Source: Corythucha ciliata
Lineage: Eukaryota > Arthropoda > Insecta > Hemiptera > Tingidae
Assembly: GCA_038030265.1 (NCBI GenBank)
Contig: CM075938.1
Location: 5,991,009-6,055,008, forward strand
Reading direction: 5' to 3'
Length of the DNA: 64,000 nt
The notes under the pieces were generated by a model. The model had not been told where the DNA came from. It worked only from the letters and a program-made list of their open reading frames with translations, and searched no databases. Below are positions 37,001-46,800 of this stretch, in pieces. Positions within the stretch are counted from its first letter, which is position 1; every line of letters starts with the position of its first letter. The translations under genes were made by a program, and so were the position numbers.

Positions 37001-37277
37001 GGCACTCACGGCCGTCAATGTAACGACACGTCCATCGGCGTCGACGGCTGTGACCTCATGTGCTGCGGTCGAGGCTACAGAACACAAGAAATTGTGGTAG
37101 TCGAAAGGTAACATCTTAAAATTTTCGGGGCCATCAAAAATGAATTTTAAAGTTTTTTTTTTCTCTCTCTCCCTCTCTCTCTCTCCACAAAAAAGGTGTG
37201 CCTGTCAGTTTCACTGGTGTTGCGAAGTGAAATGTAAGCTGTGTCGAACTAAAAAAACGGTTCACACGTGTCTCTAA
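18033..37277 (+). CDS. Wnt1: Wnt-1 (wingless) secreted signalling protein, 6 exons
   Basis: Joined exons are 18033-18139, 19300-19568, 35542-35840, 36151-36341, 36883-37107 and 37196-37277, encoding 390 residues. All donors are GT, all acceptors AG, and phases agree throughout. Residues 1-21 form a signal peptide ending APVNA|Q. The family landmarks follow: WWGIAK (35-40), [23 protein letters not shown], the CHGMSGSC hairpin with the lipid-acceptor Ser241, [12 protein letters not shown] and the C-terminal [12 protein letters not shown]. The mature part has 23 Cys by my count, plus N-glycosylation sequons NCS and [18 protein letters not shown] and [20 protein letters not shown] are Wnt-1-type sequence nearly identical to Drosophila wg. 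Known role of the family: palmitoleoylated morphogen secreted via Wntless that binds Frizzled and LRP5/6-Arrow and activates beta-catenin signalling, including segment polarity in arthropods. It lacks the roughly 85-residue insert of Drosophila wg. Length is close to vertebrate WNT1 (370). No Wnt6 or Wnt10 neighbour is seen. Confidence 0.97.
18140..19299 (+). other. Wnt-1 intron 1
   Basis: 1160 bases with GTAAGT donor and TCTCAG acceptor. It contains several C-rich runs (about 18546-18556 and 18626-18640) and no other gene. Its start lies between WW and GIAK. Confidence 0.85.
19300..19568 (+). CDS. Wnt1: Wnt-1 exon 2
   Basis: Encodes residues 36-125 plus one base of Gly126: [11 protein letters not shown] at the start, [28 protein letters not shown] and FGKIVDRG at the end. 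The split between DRG and CRET is a common intron position in Wnt genes. The donor is GTGAGA. Confidence 0.96.
19569..22214 (+). other. Wnt-1 intron 2, first part
   Basis: Intron 2 runs from 19569 to 35541 (15,973 bases). In this part I see only low-complexity tracts: poly-C near 19701, poly-G near 21079, T runs near 20410 and 21700, and an A/G-rich stretch at 21863-21902. Short open frames have no recognisable content. Confidence 0.6.
22215..22500 (-). repeat. Family B repeat segment, reverse orientation
   Basis: The complement of this stretch contains GATTGATGAATATAACGGC, AAATTACATCATTC, GAGCTAAATATC and CCGCGAAATTGCAAGTTT. These are the landmarks of the family B long unit at 7.9 and 31.6 kb, here pointing the other way. 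Confidence 0.5.
22795..23480. repeat. Family C degenerate repeat in intron 2
   Basis: Repeating phrases include GGTTTTTCTCCCTAAAAAAG, AATTTCGTGGGTTGTTCTTG, GAAAGCGGCGGGTTGTGC and, after a gap, TTTGACGGGTTTTGCTTG. Spacing is about 35-45 bases. It matches the arrays at 4.3 and 11.5 kb. Confidence 0.5.
23481..26530 (+). other. Wnt-1 intron 2, middle part
   Basis: Mostly structureless AT-rich sequence with weak family C-like phrases at 23.88-24.15 kb, poly-C at about 24757-24767 and 25190-25199, a long T run at about 25427, and a (TG)n tract at 25901-25919. No gene supported. Confidence 0.45.
26531..27230 (+). repeat. Family B repeat block in intron 2
   Basis: Units such as CCGCGAAATTACAGCACTTT, TATTCGTGAAATTGCCAGTT and GCAAGTTTCTGGGCC, with GC-rich landmarks near 26600 and 26765 (GGGCGTGGACCCCG), reproduce the family B long-unit design. 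Confidence 0.55.
27231..30869 (+). other. Wnt-1 intron 2, later part
   Basis: No gene supported. Contains poly-G/poly-C runs (27370, 27773-27783, 27966-27976, 30191-30200), an A/G-rich stretch at 29514-29540 and a run of about 20 A at 29769. Frames over these tracts are artefacts of composition. Confidence 0.45.
30870..32820 (+). repeat. Family B repeat block, long copy in intron 2
   Basis: It begins CCGTCAATTTACC and follows the same order of landmarks as 7190-8990: CATTTTGCCC, AATCTTGAAATTT, CTTGGAAGCTGACAATTTC, an ACGAGTGAATGAATGA phrase, and GATGAATAGTAGCGAAATT near 31600. Long-unit landmarks recur near 31730 and 32665-32720. A poly-C run of 13 lies at 31075-31087. Confidence 0.6.
32821..35541 (+). 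other. Wnt-1 intron 2, last part
   Basis: No gene supported. A run of 31 A at 33981-34011 follows sequence that could be the body of a short retroposed element, but I cannot identify it. Poly-G runs lie near 34260 and 34368. The T-rich stretch ending TCTACACAG at 35541 is the exon 3 acceptor. Confidence 0.45.
35542..35840 (+). CDS. Wnt1: Wnt-1 exon 3
   Basis: Encodes residues 126-225, from [20 protein letters not shown] to HNNEAGRA. It includes [33 protein letters not shown] and the [17 protein letters not shown] segment. The exon is markedly GC-richer than the surrounding intron. It ends in phase 0 before GTGAGT. Confidence 0.97.
35841..36150 (+). other. Wnt-1 intron 3
   Basis: 310 bases, GTGAGT donor and CATGCAG acceptor, with a poly-C run soon after the donor. 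Confidence 0.9.
36151..36341 (+). CDS. Wnt1: Wnt-1 exon 4 (lipid-acceptor hairpin)
   Basis: Encodes residues 226-288 plus two bases of Arg289. [18 protein letters not shown] carries the conserved Ser241 that Porcupine acylates in this family. After [16 protein letters not shown] the exon passes straight to the next domain, so the variable linker is short. Confidence 0.97.
36342..36882 (+). other. Wnt-1 intron 4
   Basis: 541 bases, GTGAGT donor and ATCACAG acceptor. It holds a poly-C run just before the acceptor and no visible repeat or gene. Confidence 0.9.
36883..37107 (+). CDS. Wnt1: Wnt-1 exon 5
   Basis: Encodes residues 289-363 plus two bases of Arg364: [50 protein letters not shown] and [15 protein letters not shown]. 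These belong to the C-terminal cysteine-rich domain that contacts Frizzled and LRP in known Wnt structures. Confidence 0.97.
37196..37277 (+). CDS. Wnt1: Wnt-1 exon 6 (C terminus)
   Basis: Encodes the rest of Arg364 to Leu390: [16 protein letters not shown] then [10 protein letters not shown] and TAA. The 88-base intron 5 before it has a TC-rich pyrimidine tract and an AAAAAAG acceptor. The ending is the canonical Wnt-1 C terminus. Confidence 0.96.
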
Positions 37278-37800
37278 GGCTTTCTTCCTCTCTTTATTTT
37301 CGGATCAGACTGAAAAAAATAAATACATTTTATTTATTTTTAATTTTAATTTATTGCGACTGAAAGTAGGACGACGACAGCGAGGAAACAGAACCTTTTG
37401 TACAGGGCACCCAGTCATCAGTATTATTACTTTATTTTTATTTTGTTTCGTGTCAAATAACCGTCCTTAGTCCTTTGCTTTGGTGCATTTAAACATTTTG
37501 TAAAATTGCCTGTAAATATATTGTAAATTTTTTTTTCTATATATTTTCGATTTGTTTAGACGCATTTTTAGACTCTTTAATTATTTATTATGTATATTGT
37601 ATATACATTTTGTGCCCAATTGTAAAATTGTTTATAGTATTTTAAAACTATTTGTCAAAGCGTTGAATACAAGAAGCTAAACAGTGAAAATCTACTGGTT
37701 AGAGCAAAGAAAAAAAAAATCAAACCTACACATTTACCAAAGCGAAATTCCATAATGAATTCGAAACAAAATTAATAATAAAACCATCAACAAATTCCCC
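37278..37800 (+). promoter_or_regulatory. Probable Wnt-1 3' UTR with Pumilio-type and AU-rich motifs
   Basis: Very AT-rich. UGUANAUA-type Pumilio sites are TGTAAATA at 37511-37518 and TGTATATA at 37598-37605. TTATTTATT AU-rich nonamers lie at 37330-37338 and 37581-37589. AATAAA at 37777-37782 is the most plausible poly(A) signal; an earlier AATAAA at 37318-37323 would leave an unusually short UTR. The UTR extent is inferred. Confidence 0.45.
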
Positions 37801-38119
37801 AATATATTTTTCCTTTTTCCAGCTTTTTAAAAATGAGCCACCATGAAGGTTAGTTCTACAAGACAACGCCTTATATTCTGAAAAGTAAATATCTCGTAAG
37901 TAGATTAATTAATTTATAATATCGCGCATGGAAGAGTGGACACACAGTTGTACACAGCGAGGATGAGTTTCGTAGCCTTTGAGGGGATGATGGGATGGGA
38001 GGGGGGAATAAATGTTGGTTTGTTTAATGAACAAAAAATTAAACAAAGAAAACAAATTGAATTAAAAAGAATAAAATACATATTTGCATTCCTTCTTATA
38101 AATTGCTACGAACTTGTTT
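37801..38119. other. Non-coding spacer after Wnt-1
   Basis: AT-rich, no gene or repeat recognised. Confidence 0.4.
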
Positions 38120-39410
38120 CTATAGGAACAACGAATTTGGCGTTGTTCTCCATTTTAGCTCCAAATGAGCGCTTTATCTCAATTTCACCCGGGCATTGTC
38201 GACTTTTCTCAGTTTTAATCGTAATTATGTCTCAATTTAAGCCGGTAATAACCACTTTTACCCAATTTCAGTCACGAATTCACGACAGATTTACTCAAAT
38301 TGGTCCGCGAATTGGCATTTTTCTCTATTTTAGCTCGATCTCAGCCGGGGAAATAGCGAGTTTTCGAAGTTTTAACTGAGGACTAGCGCGTTTTCTCAAA
38401 TGTATCCGTGAATTCGCCTTTTTTTTCTCCATTTTAACCGTGCGAATTAGCGTTTTCTTGCACTTCTTAGCCACGCGAATTAACGTTTTTCCTCGGTTTT
38501 TGCCGTAAATCAGTGCTTTTTCTCAATTTTAGATGAGAACTATTTATTAATTTTAGCCGAGAATTACAGCTTAATTACTCAAATTGATCCAAGAATTGGT
38601 GTTTTCTCGTTTTTAGCTGCGAATGAAAGCGTTTTTCTCAATTTTTGCCGTGAATAAGCGCTTTTTCACAATTTTAGCCGCAAAGTCTCGAATCTAAATA
38701 GATTGGTCCGTGATTTAGCGTTTTTCTCTATTTCTAAATTGTCAAGCTGGGAATTAGCGGGTTTTCTCCATTTCAGCTTTCAGCCATGTATTACAGTGGG
38801 TTTTCTCAGATCCTCGTTTTACCGCGTATTTCAGCCACACAACGGGCCTTTTTCTCCATTTTTGCAGTGAATTACAGTTTTTCTCAAATTTATCCTCTAG
38901 TTATTCCTCGATATTAGTCATTAAGTACCGCTTTTAATCAAATTTCGCTCCGTCGAATCAATATATTTTTTCATATTAATCCGTGGACTGGCGGTTGTTC
39001 CCAGTTTAGCTGCGAATGAGCGCTTTTTGTTATCCTTAGCCGTTAATGACCGCATTTTCTTCATTTTTGTCTTGGATTAGTTGATTTTTATCAATTACAT
39101 CCGCGAATGAGCGTGTTTTCTATACCTATATTTCCGCCGTGAATTAGCACCTCTTCTTAATTTTGGCTCGAGAAGCGTTTTCTTGGTGTTTTGCCTGGTT
39201 TTAGTGATTTATTTCGCTTTTCGCAACGAATTAGCGCTTTTCCACTATTTTTGCCGCGAAAAGTTTTGCCGCGTATAGCCATATACTCTAACAAGATTAG
39301 TACGTTAACGCCCTTTGTCAATTTTAGCCGCCTATTAATCCTATATAGGAACTTGGGATTAGCGTATTTTATCTATTTTTACTGGGAAGTTCCCTTCAGA
39401 CACCTCAAAC
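38120..39410 (+). repeat. Family A degenerate array
   Basis: Units approximating GCGAATTAGCG, TTTTTCTCAATTTTAGCC recur roughly every 30-35 bases for 1.3 kb, in the same orientation as the array at 13.9-15.6 kb. Clear units are near 38430, 38640, 38710 and 39130-39260. No hAT-type termini are visible at its edges. Confidence 0.65.
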
Positions 39411-39940
39411 TGATATAAATTTCAGACCTTTAACCTCAAATTCCAACTTTCAATCACTTTTGATATGCAGTTGTTTACGCGCAAAATGCTTGAAAATATT
39501 GGCATGTTTATCCAAATGCCGTTGAAGGAAGAGAGTGAAATCCTATGAGGTCAAAGTTCAAAGGAGTTAATGTTATTTCAGGGACGAAATCCGTATTTGT
39601 TCTTTAAAAGATAACACTGTTTGCAGCCCTAACCTCGTAGGACAAGAAAGAAGTTTACGTTCATTGAGGGGTAGTTTCTAGTTATTACTAATATGACTTC
39701 ATTAACGTTTCACGAAGGGTTCATCTGTAGTGATTGATAGTGGCTAATTCCCTGCTGCAATCGAGCGATTATCAAATTTTGTGCTTCGGGCTTGAAATTT
39801 GCACTTGGTCAGGCCAGTTTTCAACCTCACAATCTGATTTTTCGATCCGAAAATCGTAAAAGACTATTAAGAACCACATTTATATTGAGTAGGTATGCGT
39901 GGGGAAGGGATGGGGGGGCTGTGCCTGTCTCAAAAGCCAA
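39411..39940. other. Non-coding
   Basis: No gene or repeat recognised apart from a short G run near 39911. Confidence 0.4.
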
Positions 39941-39948
39941 TAGAATGA

Positions 39949-40146
39949 ATTAATAAATTAATTGAACTGATTTTATCCGGACGACGATGGAAGGGCGTAG
40001 CCCAACACGATTCGAGTTTCGAGAAAAAATGGCTCCCCGCGGCGGGATTTGAACCCGCAACCTCTGAATTACCAGTCCAGCACGCTGCCAATTGCGCCAC
40101 GGAGACGCCTTTACCGGCGACAGAATAACTCATCATATCCATCCAT
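39949..40146 (-). mobile_element. tRNA-derived SINE
   Basis: On the minus strand the element starts with a tRNA-like head (40106 to 40034) holding an A box (TGGCGCAATTGG) and a B box (GGTTCAAATCC). An anticodon-like stem-loop CTGGA-CTGGTAA-TTCAG would read GGT. A unique body follows (TGTTGGGCTACGCCC...) and then an AT-rich tail. TAGAATGA occurs at 39941-39948 and 40147-40154, a likely 8-base target duplication. The acceptor stem has mismatches, which argues against a working tRNA. Its translation yields the VAQLAACWTGNSEVAGSNP string familiar from SINE-containing mispredicted proteins. Confidence 0.8.
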
Positions 40147-40154
40147 TAGAATGA

Positions 40155-40574
40155 TTTGTTGAGGTCACTCTTAATTCTCGAGAGGCTCAATTGCATTTTC
40201 TGGCTGCGTGGCCAGTTCTGGCAGAGGTTATAAGTTTGAAATTCTGGGAGATAACCATCATGACTTACTTGCGTGGAGACCGGGAGTTCCAGAATTTCAA
40301 TAATTGAAGGAAGGGGGAGGGGGGTCTTGTGACGTATGATGTGAGTGTCCCATTGATGAACTGAAGGCATTCTGGGTGAATTTAACTGTGACCAAAGCCT
40401 GCTGTCACATAAGAACTGTTGATTTTCGTTCTGCTTCTCTCACGGCCTAAATAATTATAAACGTTGAAATGCCCCAGCTATTATTGGGCCCCTTTCCCTT
40501 CAAATTTTAGTTACAACTGTATGAGCGTAGATTACCAAACGGGGGGGGGGGGGAGGGTCTTTAGAACTAAATAA
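40155..40574. other. Non-coding
   Basis: No gene seen; 13 consecutive G at 40541-40553. Confidence 0.4.
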
Positions 40575-40765
40575 ATTAAAACATTTCCAGGCTGCCTAAG
40601 TCAGTTTAAGTCGCAAAATTACCACTTTTGCTGGCCCAAGGCACCATATTTGACCGTTCACCGATCCTAAATAGTATGCCCCGGGGTTTCACAAATATTT
40701 AGCTCCAAATTTAGCAATTTCGCGAATATTTAGCTCCGATTCCACCTTTTAGCCTTTTCGGTGGC
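40575..40765 (-). repeat. Short family B segment, reverse orientation
   Basis: Contains GTCGCAAAATTACCACTTT, AATATTTAGCTCC and AGCAATTTCGCGAATATT, the complement of the family B unit (GAGCTAAATATTCGCGAAATT). Confidence 0.45.
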
Positions 40766-42719
40766 CGCTCTGAAAAGGAGCCCGGGGTGATCCGCCATTC
40801 TGGCCTCCACCTCGGTACACTACTGCGCATATAAACTCCCATTTTTTTACTTTTTTTTGCACATATTGGGGACTGGAATGAATAATATTGTATCTCCGCT
40901 CTCTTGTATGAACGGTGCTTTTGCATGGTGTCGGAAGAAAACATGTTTTCGGTAATTCAACTATCACACCAGATTATAATGTCGTCACAATTGACTGTGA
41001 GGATTAAAAGGAAAACGAGAAAGTATAAGCAGGTCGCATTTATTATAAACCCCTTCCCCCCCTAAAAGAAGATTTAGCGGGATCTTTTTGTTCAAGGGGG
41101 AACGCAGAGGTTTGAAGGGCGTGTGGGGGGAGGACTTCTTCACTGAGAACTTAGCGGCAAAGGAGACAAAATGGGTATTTAAATAGGTACTTGATGTAGA
41201 GGCGTTTAATAGAAAGCCACTTTTAGTATCATTACCCGAGAATAAATGAATACTTAAAGAACCTGTGTTTCGAGAGACAAACCGTCTTCGTCCCGTGCTG
41301 CCTGGAGCTGTTTTAACTTGCTTAAGAATTTATAAATAGGGTGTTTTAGGCACCGACTCATTCTTTTGCTTTTCATCGTGGAGGGGAAGGTGACCTCTAT
41401 TAAAGTGCTCATTTCTTAACAAGATTAATTGTTGAATGGCGAATGAGTATTTTTTAAAAGAAATTTTATCAGGCGTGGGATCGGTCGTAATCCAGCATCG
41501 AGAAGTGGGACGCAAATGCAAGACATTTCATGGTATGTAGTACCAATGAATTTTATCAATAACATTAACGGATTACCTTCCTTACTTGAAAAGAAAATCT
41601 TTCTATAAAAATTAATCCATAAATAGGATCCTGCAAAGTTCCAATCACCAAAAAATATGCGTGTTACGGGTAGGTGGGCCGAAATTTGGAATAAACATAA
41701 TAACTTCAAGATTTAGTAAGTATATAAGACATGAGTGCAAAGAATACGCTCTTTCAATTTTCCTGCTCGGTTTACAAACTTTATCCCACACGCACAGGTT
41801 CACCTCCTCCCCGTCGATGGTCCAGGGAAGCGTCTTTAAAGTTCGCCCGAGCGTGGAGAAAAAGCCCTTCCTTTTGAAATTGAAACATCAACTCTTCAAG
41901 TTCCCAGGTATCTTCCTACACAGCTTTCAAAGCGTATTTCCTTTTGGAAGGAAAAAAAAAGTCTCACCCTCCCCCTTCAACCGAGCCACACATCAGGCCG
42001 CGCTTTCTTCTTTTCTCAACTATCCCCCCCCCCCCGCCAAACAACACTACCACCATTCTTCCTCATCCTAACCACTGGCAGAGGGCCGCCTTTTTCGAGC
42101 CTCCTCTTTTTTTTTTTATTGTAAAAACGCCTAAGTGCCTCGGATTAAGAGTCCTTTCCCTTCTCATCATCACCAATCCCTTTCTCGCTCTACTACGTCT
42201 TTTCCCTTGAAATGTTTTAATGTTGTAACGCATTGAACCCCTACTATCCTGTCGCTAGTGGTGACAGGATTGCTCCGGTACATTTTCCCCACTCCCCCCC
42301 CCATCTGATGTTTCCACCAGTCTTTTTAACCAGAGTGCAACAAATTGTTACTTCCTTTCAGGCAATAACGTACCTGAGCATTAATAATGGTCGCATATAA
42401 CGTAATTATATTTTTTAAGAACATTGGGTGCTTTTTTTGTAGGACGTTCTGGCTGGAATTATGTACGAAGCCTATACGAAGGTCCAGTTTCAAAAATCAG
42501 TAAAGGACTATTGACAGTTCCATTGCTCAATTGCAGAGAAAATTGGCCTAATAATTTGTTTACAACAACAACAACAACAACAACAAACACCACCCCAACG
42601 TAATATCTCACATAAATGCAATGGCTCATCGCCAATGCTAAAGAAAAGAAAAATAAATAAATAAAACAAAAAAATTGTTGATTACGATGTTTCTTAACCG
42701 GGTTTAACATAGAAAAAAA
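40766..42719. other. Non-coding with (CAA)n tract
   Basis: No gene supported. Visible are poly-C runs at about 42023-42033 and 42293-42302, and a CAA microsatellite at 42562-42586. Open frames such as 41661-42071 are Ser/Pro/Thr-rich over C- and T-rich sequence and have no recognisable content. Confidence 0.4.
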
Positions 42720-43010
42720 ATGCTGACTTTGGGGCTGAATTGAAAAATGATTTATGTCCCGTGGGTCAAATTATGGATTTTTGATACTGCAAAACGTTGG
42801 TCTGGCTCACTAAAAAAAAAAAAAAAAAAATTTCGCGGGTTTGACTCACTCAAAAATAAATTTTGCGTGGATTTCGCACGCTTAAAACCATTATTATGAT
42901 TCGGGCTTGCTACAAAAGCAATTTTGTGAGTTTTTTTATAATAAGAACCGCATTTTCGAGAGCCTGGCTCAATAAAAACACAATTTTACGAGCTTGCCTC
43001 ATTGAAATGG
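42720..43010. repeat. Family C degenerate repeat
   Basis: Phrases GGTCTGGCTCACTAAAAA, TTTCGCGGGTTTGACTCAC, AATTTTGCGTGGATTTCGC and GCCTGGCTCAATAAAAA follow one another at about 35-40 bases, with a run of about 19 A inside. Confidence 0.5.
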
Positions 43011-43235
43011 TCCACGTCATATATACAAACACCTCTTTTTCTCCAACTAACGCAGTCATTGTTTTTGTTAGGAAATATGCATTTGAGAAAAAAAAAGGAA
43101 AGAAAACGTGGAGGGATGTTTTTGAGAAAAAGAGGAGATGTTTGGATATACATAGGAAATTAAACGAAGCAGATGAAAAGAGAGAGAAGTTTTATCAGTT
43201 GATACATTTCATCGCAGATTTGTTTGACTTTTGGC
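43011..43235. other. Non-coding
   Basis: A/G-rich sequence at 43085-43190 gives an open Lys/Glu/Arg-rich frame that runs on into the poly-T of the retrotransposon tail. Not a gene. Confidence 0.35.
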
Positions 43236-43341
43236 CAGTGCCGTCCTTAGACATTGTGCGCCCCCGGGCGAATATTTCACCAGAGCCCCATGAAGTCACC
43301 GTTCAGAATGAGACGCTAGTTGGCGTATTTTCAACACTACT

Positions 43342-43386
<45 letters not shown>

Positions 43387-43810
43387 GGGGGGGGCATCGA
43401 CGTCGAGGTCATTAGCCCATTCAGACAAGTACGTATCAATGGTTATTTCCAAGGTTTTGGCCTTCAGCTTAGTTCTTCATATTGGTGTTCAACATTATTC
43501 GTCAGATAAGTATACTTTGTGCGATGTCATAATTTATCAGCTTGCTACTTTGTGTGCCGTTTCAGGACTTCGTCGGATTTCATCCCAGTTACTTTGACTG
43601 GAAATTTATCACTGGCCAGATATCACAATTCCTATAAGAAACTAATAAAACTAAATTAAGGTAAATAGTATGTTATTACTGAACTGAAAAACTTGACTAG
43701 AAGAAATCAATATCCTTTCCACAGCCTAGTCACTAACACCACTGGACAACCAGTATCACAGCCATATGTAATGTTTACTTCACTAGCCCAGATGCAACTG
43801 AAGATAATGA

Positions 43811-46800
43811 CTAGATTGAGTGGAATAAGTTAATTCTTTGCAGGAACTTAATAATATTTTGCAGGTATGCATTAGTAGAAAGGAGTGCAGCAAGGCTCCT
43901 ATCTCCCGGTCCCGGGAGCGCGTTCCTCTGCCTATCAGCCTCATATCTCGGACATTCGATGAGAATGTGGGCAACAGTGATCGGGGCCCCGCAATTCTCA
44001 CATGTGCCTATGCCTTGCCTAGTGAAATAATGACTTTTAGTTAGTCGAGTGTGACCTGTTCGAAGTCGGAGGATGACTATCGAATCTTTCCGGGTCATCT
44101 GCACTGGGGGTGAGTATAACGAAGGCTCCGCTATAATTGTTCGCAGCTGTGAAGAGCTGCTTTCCCAGTTTAAGGTCCACTCCTTCCATACCAGCTGGCG
44201 AATTCGCGCTTTTTCATCATCTAATCTGGCGGGTAATAAACTGCTGTAGGGCTGTGACCGAGCCGCAATCTTTGCCAGCGAATCTACGCAAGTATTCCCA
44301 TGTATTCCAACATGGCTTGGGGTCCAAAAGAACATTATTGATTTGCCTGCCTGGTTTAATGAATAAAGTTTTTGGTGAATCATTACTACAGCCGGGTCTC
44401 TCGCAAACTTGTTGTTTATCGCTGCTAGAGCACTGAAGGAATCAACAAGTAGTAAATATGATAGGGAGTCGTGGGTTAGGCAAAAGTCAAGTGCAAAAGA
44501 GATTCCGTATAGTTCTGCCGAGTAAACGGAAAAGAATGGCGGCAATGGACAGAGGAAAGTGGTGATCGACGGGGAGTAGTATGCACAACCTACTCCGGAG
44601 GCCATTCTCGAACCATCGGTGTAAATTTTTGTGAAGCCACCATAATTGGTTATAGCTTCATTAAAAAGAAGTCTGAACTCCTCGGCCAGCACTTGAGTTT
44701 TTGAGTGCTTTATGAGGGAGGCATCAATGTTGAAATCGGGATACAACCACGGATGTACCTCGGATCTTATATACGGGACTGTGGGATGGAGTTGAGTTTG
44801 GTACCTAACGAGTGCTTCCTTTAGTCGAACAGAGATGGGTCGGAAGCGGCTTGGGAGGGCGGAATATTCACTGGAGTCCCCGACGTCGAACAGAGGTTTA
44901 TGGAAAATGTGAAAAGTTTTAGACTGGATGGCCGCTGAGTAATTTAGAATAAGCTGTTGGAAACGATACTTCAGTGGAAGATTTTTTGACAAAACATACA
45001 AGTCATCGCAAGGGGTTGTCCGATAGGCTCCAAGGGCGATGCGAAGCCCCGCTTGATACGTTCTTTCTAATGGCAAAAGCCAACTCTTTCTTGCTGAGCT
45101 ATACGCCTGGACTCCATATTCAATCTTCGATCGCGCAAGACAGTTCCAAATTTTTACAAGGGTACAGGGTTCTGAACCCCATTTATGACTAGATAACATT
45201 CGTATTATATTGAGGATTTTGGTGCAATGGATATTAACCTGGTGAATGTGCTCTTTCCAGCGAAGCTGCTTATCCAGAACAACACCCAGAAATTTATGCG
45301 ACTCTTGGTATGGCACGGGGGAATCCATTAAGGTTAGTGATGGAGGGTCATGACGAGCCCGCAGTCGGCAGAAATGAACTGCGGCTGTTTTTTCGCGCGA
45401 GAAATGGAGCCCAATACTTTTAGCATTTTGCACAAGGTGGTTTATAGCAATTTGTAGCTCAGACAATTCCTGGGGAGCTGAGGGATCTGTCGCATAAAGC
45501 AGAAGGTCATCAGCATAGATAGACGCAGACACACCAGCAGGAAGGCCGTCCGTTATTTCATTTACGGCTATAAGAAATAATGTAACGCTCAATACTGACC
45601 CCTGTGGTATACCAGTCAATTGCTCACGATTAGAGGAATAGGTGTTACCTATTCGAACTGAGAAAACTCGGTCAGTTAGGAAGTTCTGGAGCATGAGTGG
45701 AAGATTGCCCTTGAAACCCCATCGTGATAACTGTTGGATTATTGACACACGGCTCACCTTATCAAAAGCGTTTTTCAAGTCAAAAAATATTGCTGTGACG
45801 TGTTCACGATTTAGAAAAGCATTCAGAATATGGTTTTCCACTAGGAGCAACTGGTCCACAGTCGAATGACCCTCGCGAAATGCAGTCTGTGAGGGATTAA
45901 TAAGCTCCCGCTGCTCCAATACTTTCATCAATCTATAGTTGATCAACTTCTCAAAAAGTTTACCAAGGCCGCACGTAAGAGAAATGGGGCGATAGCTGGC
46001 AACTTCGAGAGGATTTTTTCCAGGTTTTAGGACAGGGACAACGTGTGCTAATTTCCATGCTTCCGGGTAGCAGTGTCGAGTCCACAAGGAATTATAAAGG
46101 TCTAGTAGTTGTTTCTTGCAATGACCGGGCAAATGTTTCAGCATCTCATTGGGTATACCATCAGGCCCCGGGGCTTTATTGCACGGTAGCTCCGCTATGA
46201 AATGGTCAAGCTCGAAAAGCCTGAATGGAACGTTATAATTTTCTATTTCAGGGTGCACTGAGGCAAGGATATTTTCCGGTGGCAACTGTATTGGTGGATC
46301 CGCTGTTCCGGGGGTTGTTACGTGTTCCATGTGGTCCGCGATGTAATTAGCAACATCCAACGGCTCGCGCGCAATGTCGCCTGTCGGGGTAATTATCGCC
46401 ACAGGGCTTTCACAATTAGAAACGCCTTTCAGGGATCTAACTCTTCGCCATACCTCTCGACTCGTGGTCGAGGAATTAATTTGTGCGACGTATCTTCGCC
46501 ATGAATCCCTCTTCGCAGTCACCTTCAACCGACGTTCATGCGCTCTTAGCCGTTTAAAGGCAATCAAATTATCATTTGAAGGATGTTTTTTATACCAATT
46601 AAAAGCTCTTTTTTTGTCACGGTTGGCCTGACGTATCTCCTCATTCCACCACGGTACTGATGGGCGCGTTTGGTTGCGGGATTTACGAGGGATCGCCTGA
46701 CTAGCAGCATAATTGATCGCATCAGTCATATTTTGTACGTCTAGATCGAGGTTGCCAGTGAGTGTAGGTATGGAAAGGCTTTGCGAATATTTATCCCAAT

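Noticed and set aside
37318..37323. AATAAA as the Wnt-1 poly(A) signal
   Set aside because: It would leave a 3' UTR of only some 60 bases; the later AATAAA at 37777 is more plausible, though the early one could be an alternative site.
40034..40106. Functional tRNA gene with GGT anticodon
   Set aside because: The acceptor stem has at least two mismatched positions, and the unit continues into a SINE body flanked by a target duplication.
43228..43235. Target duplication for the 43236-50783 hAT-like shell
   Set aside because: The neighbouring 8 bases, CTTTTGGC and CTTGCTAG, do not match.
42863..43597. 244-codon open frame on the + strand
   Set aside because: It runs through family C repeats, an A/G-rich tract and the 40-base poly-T of the retrotransposon tail; the product is low complexity with a Phe run.
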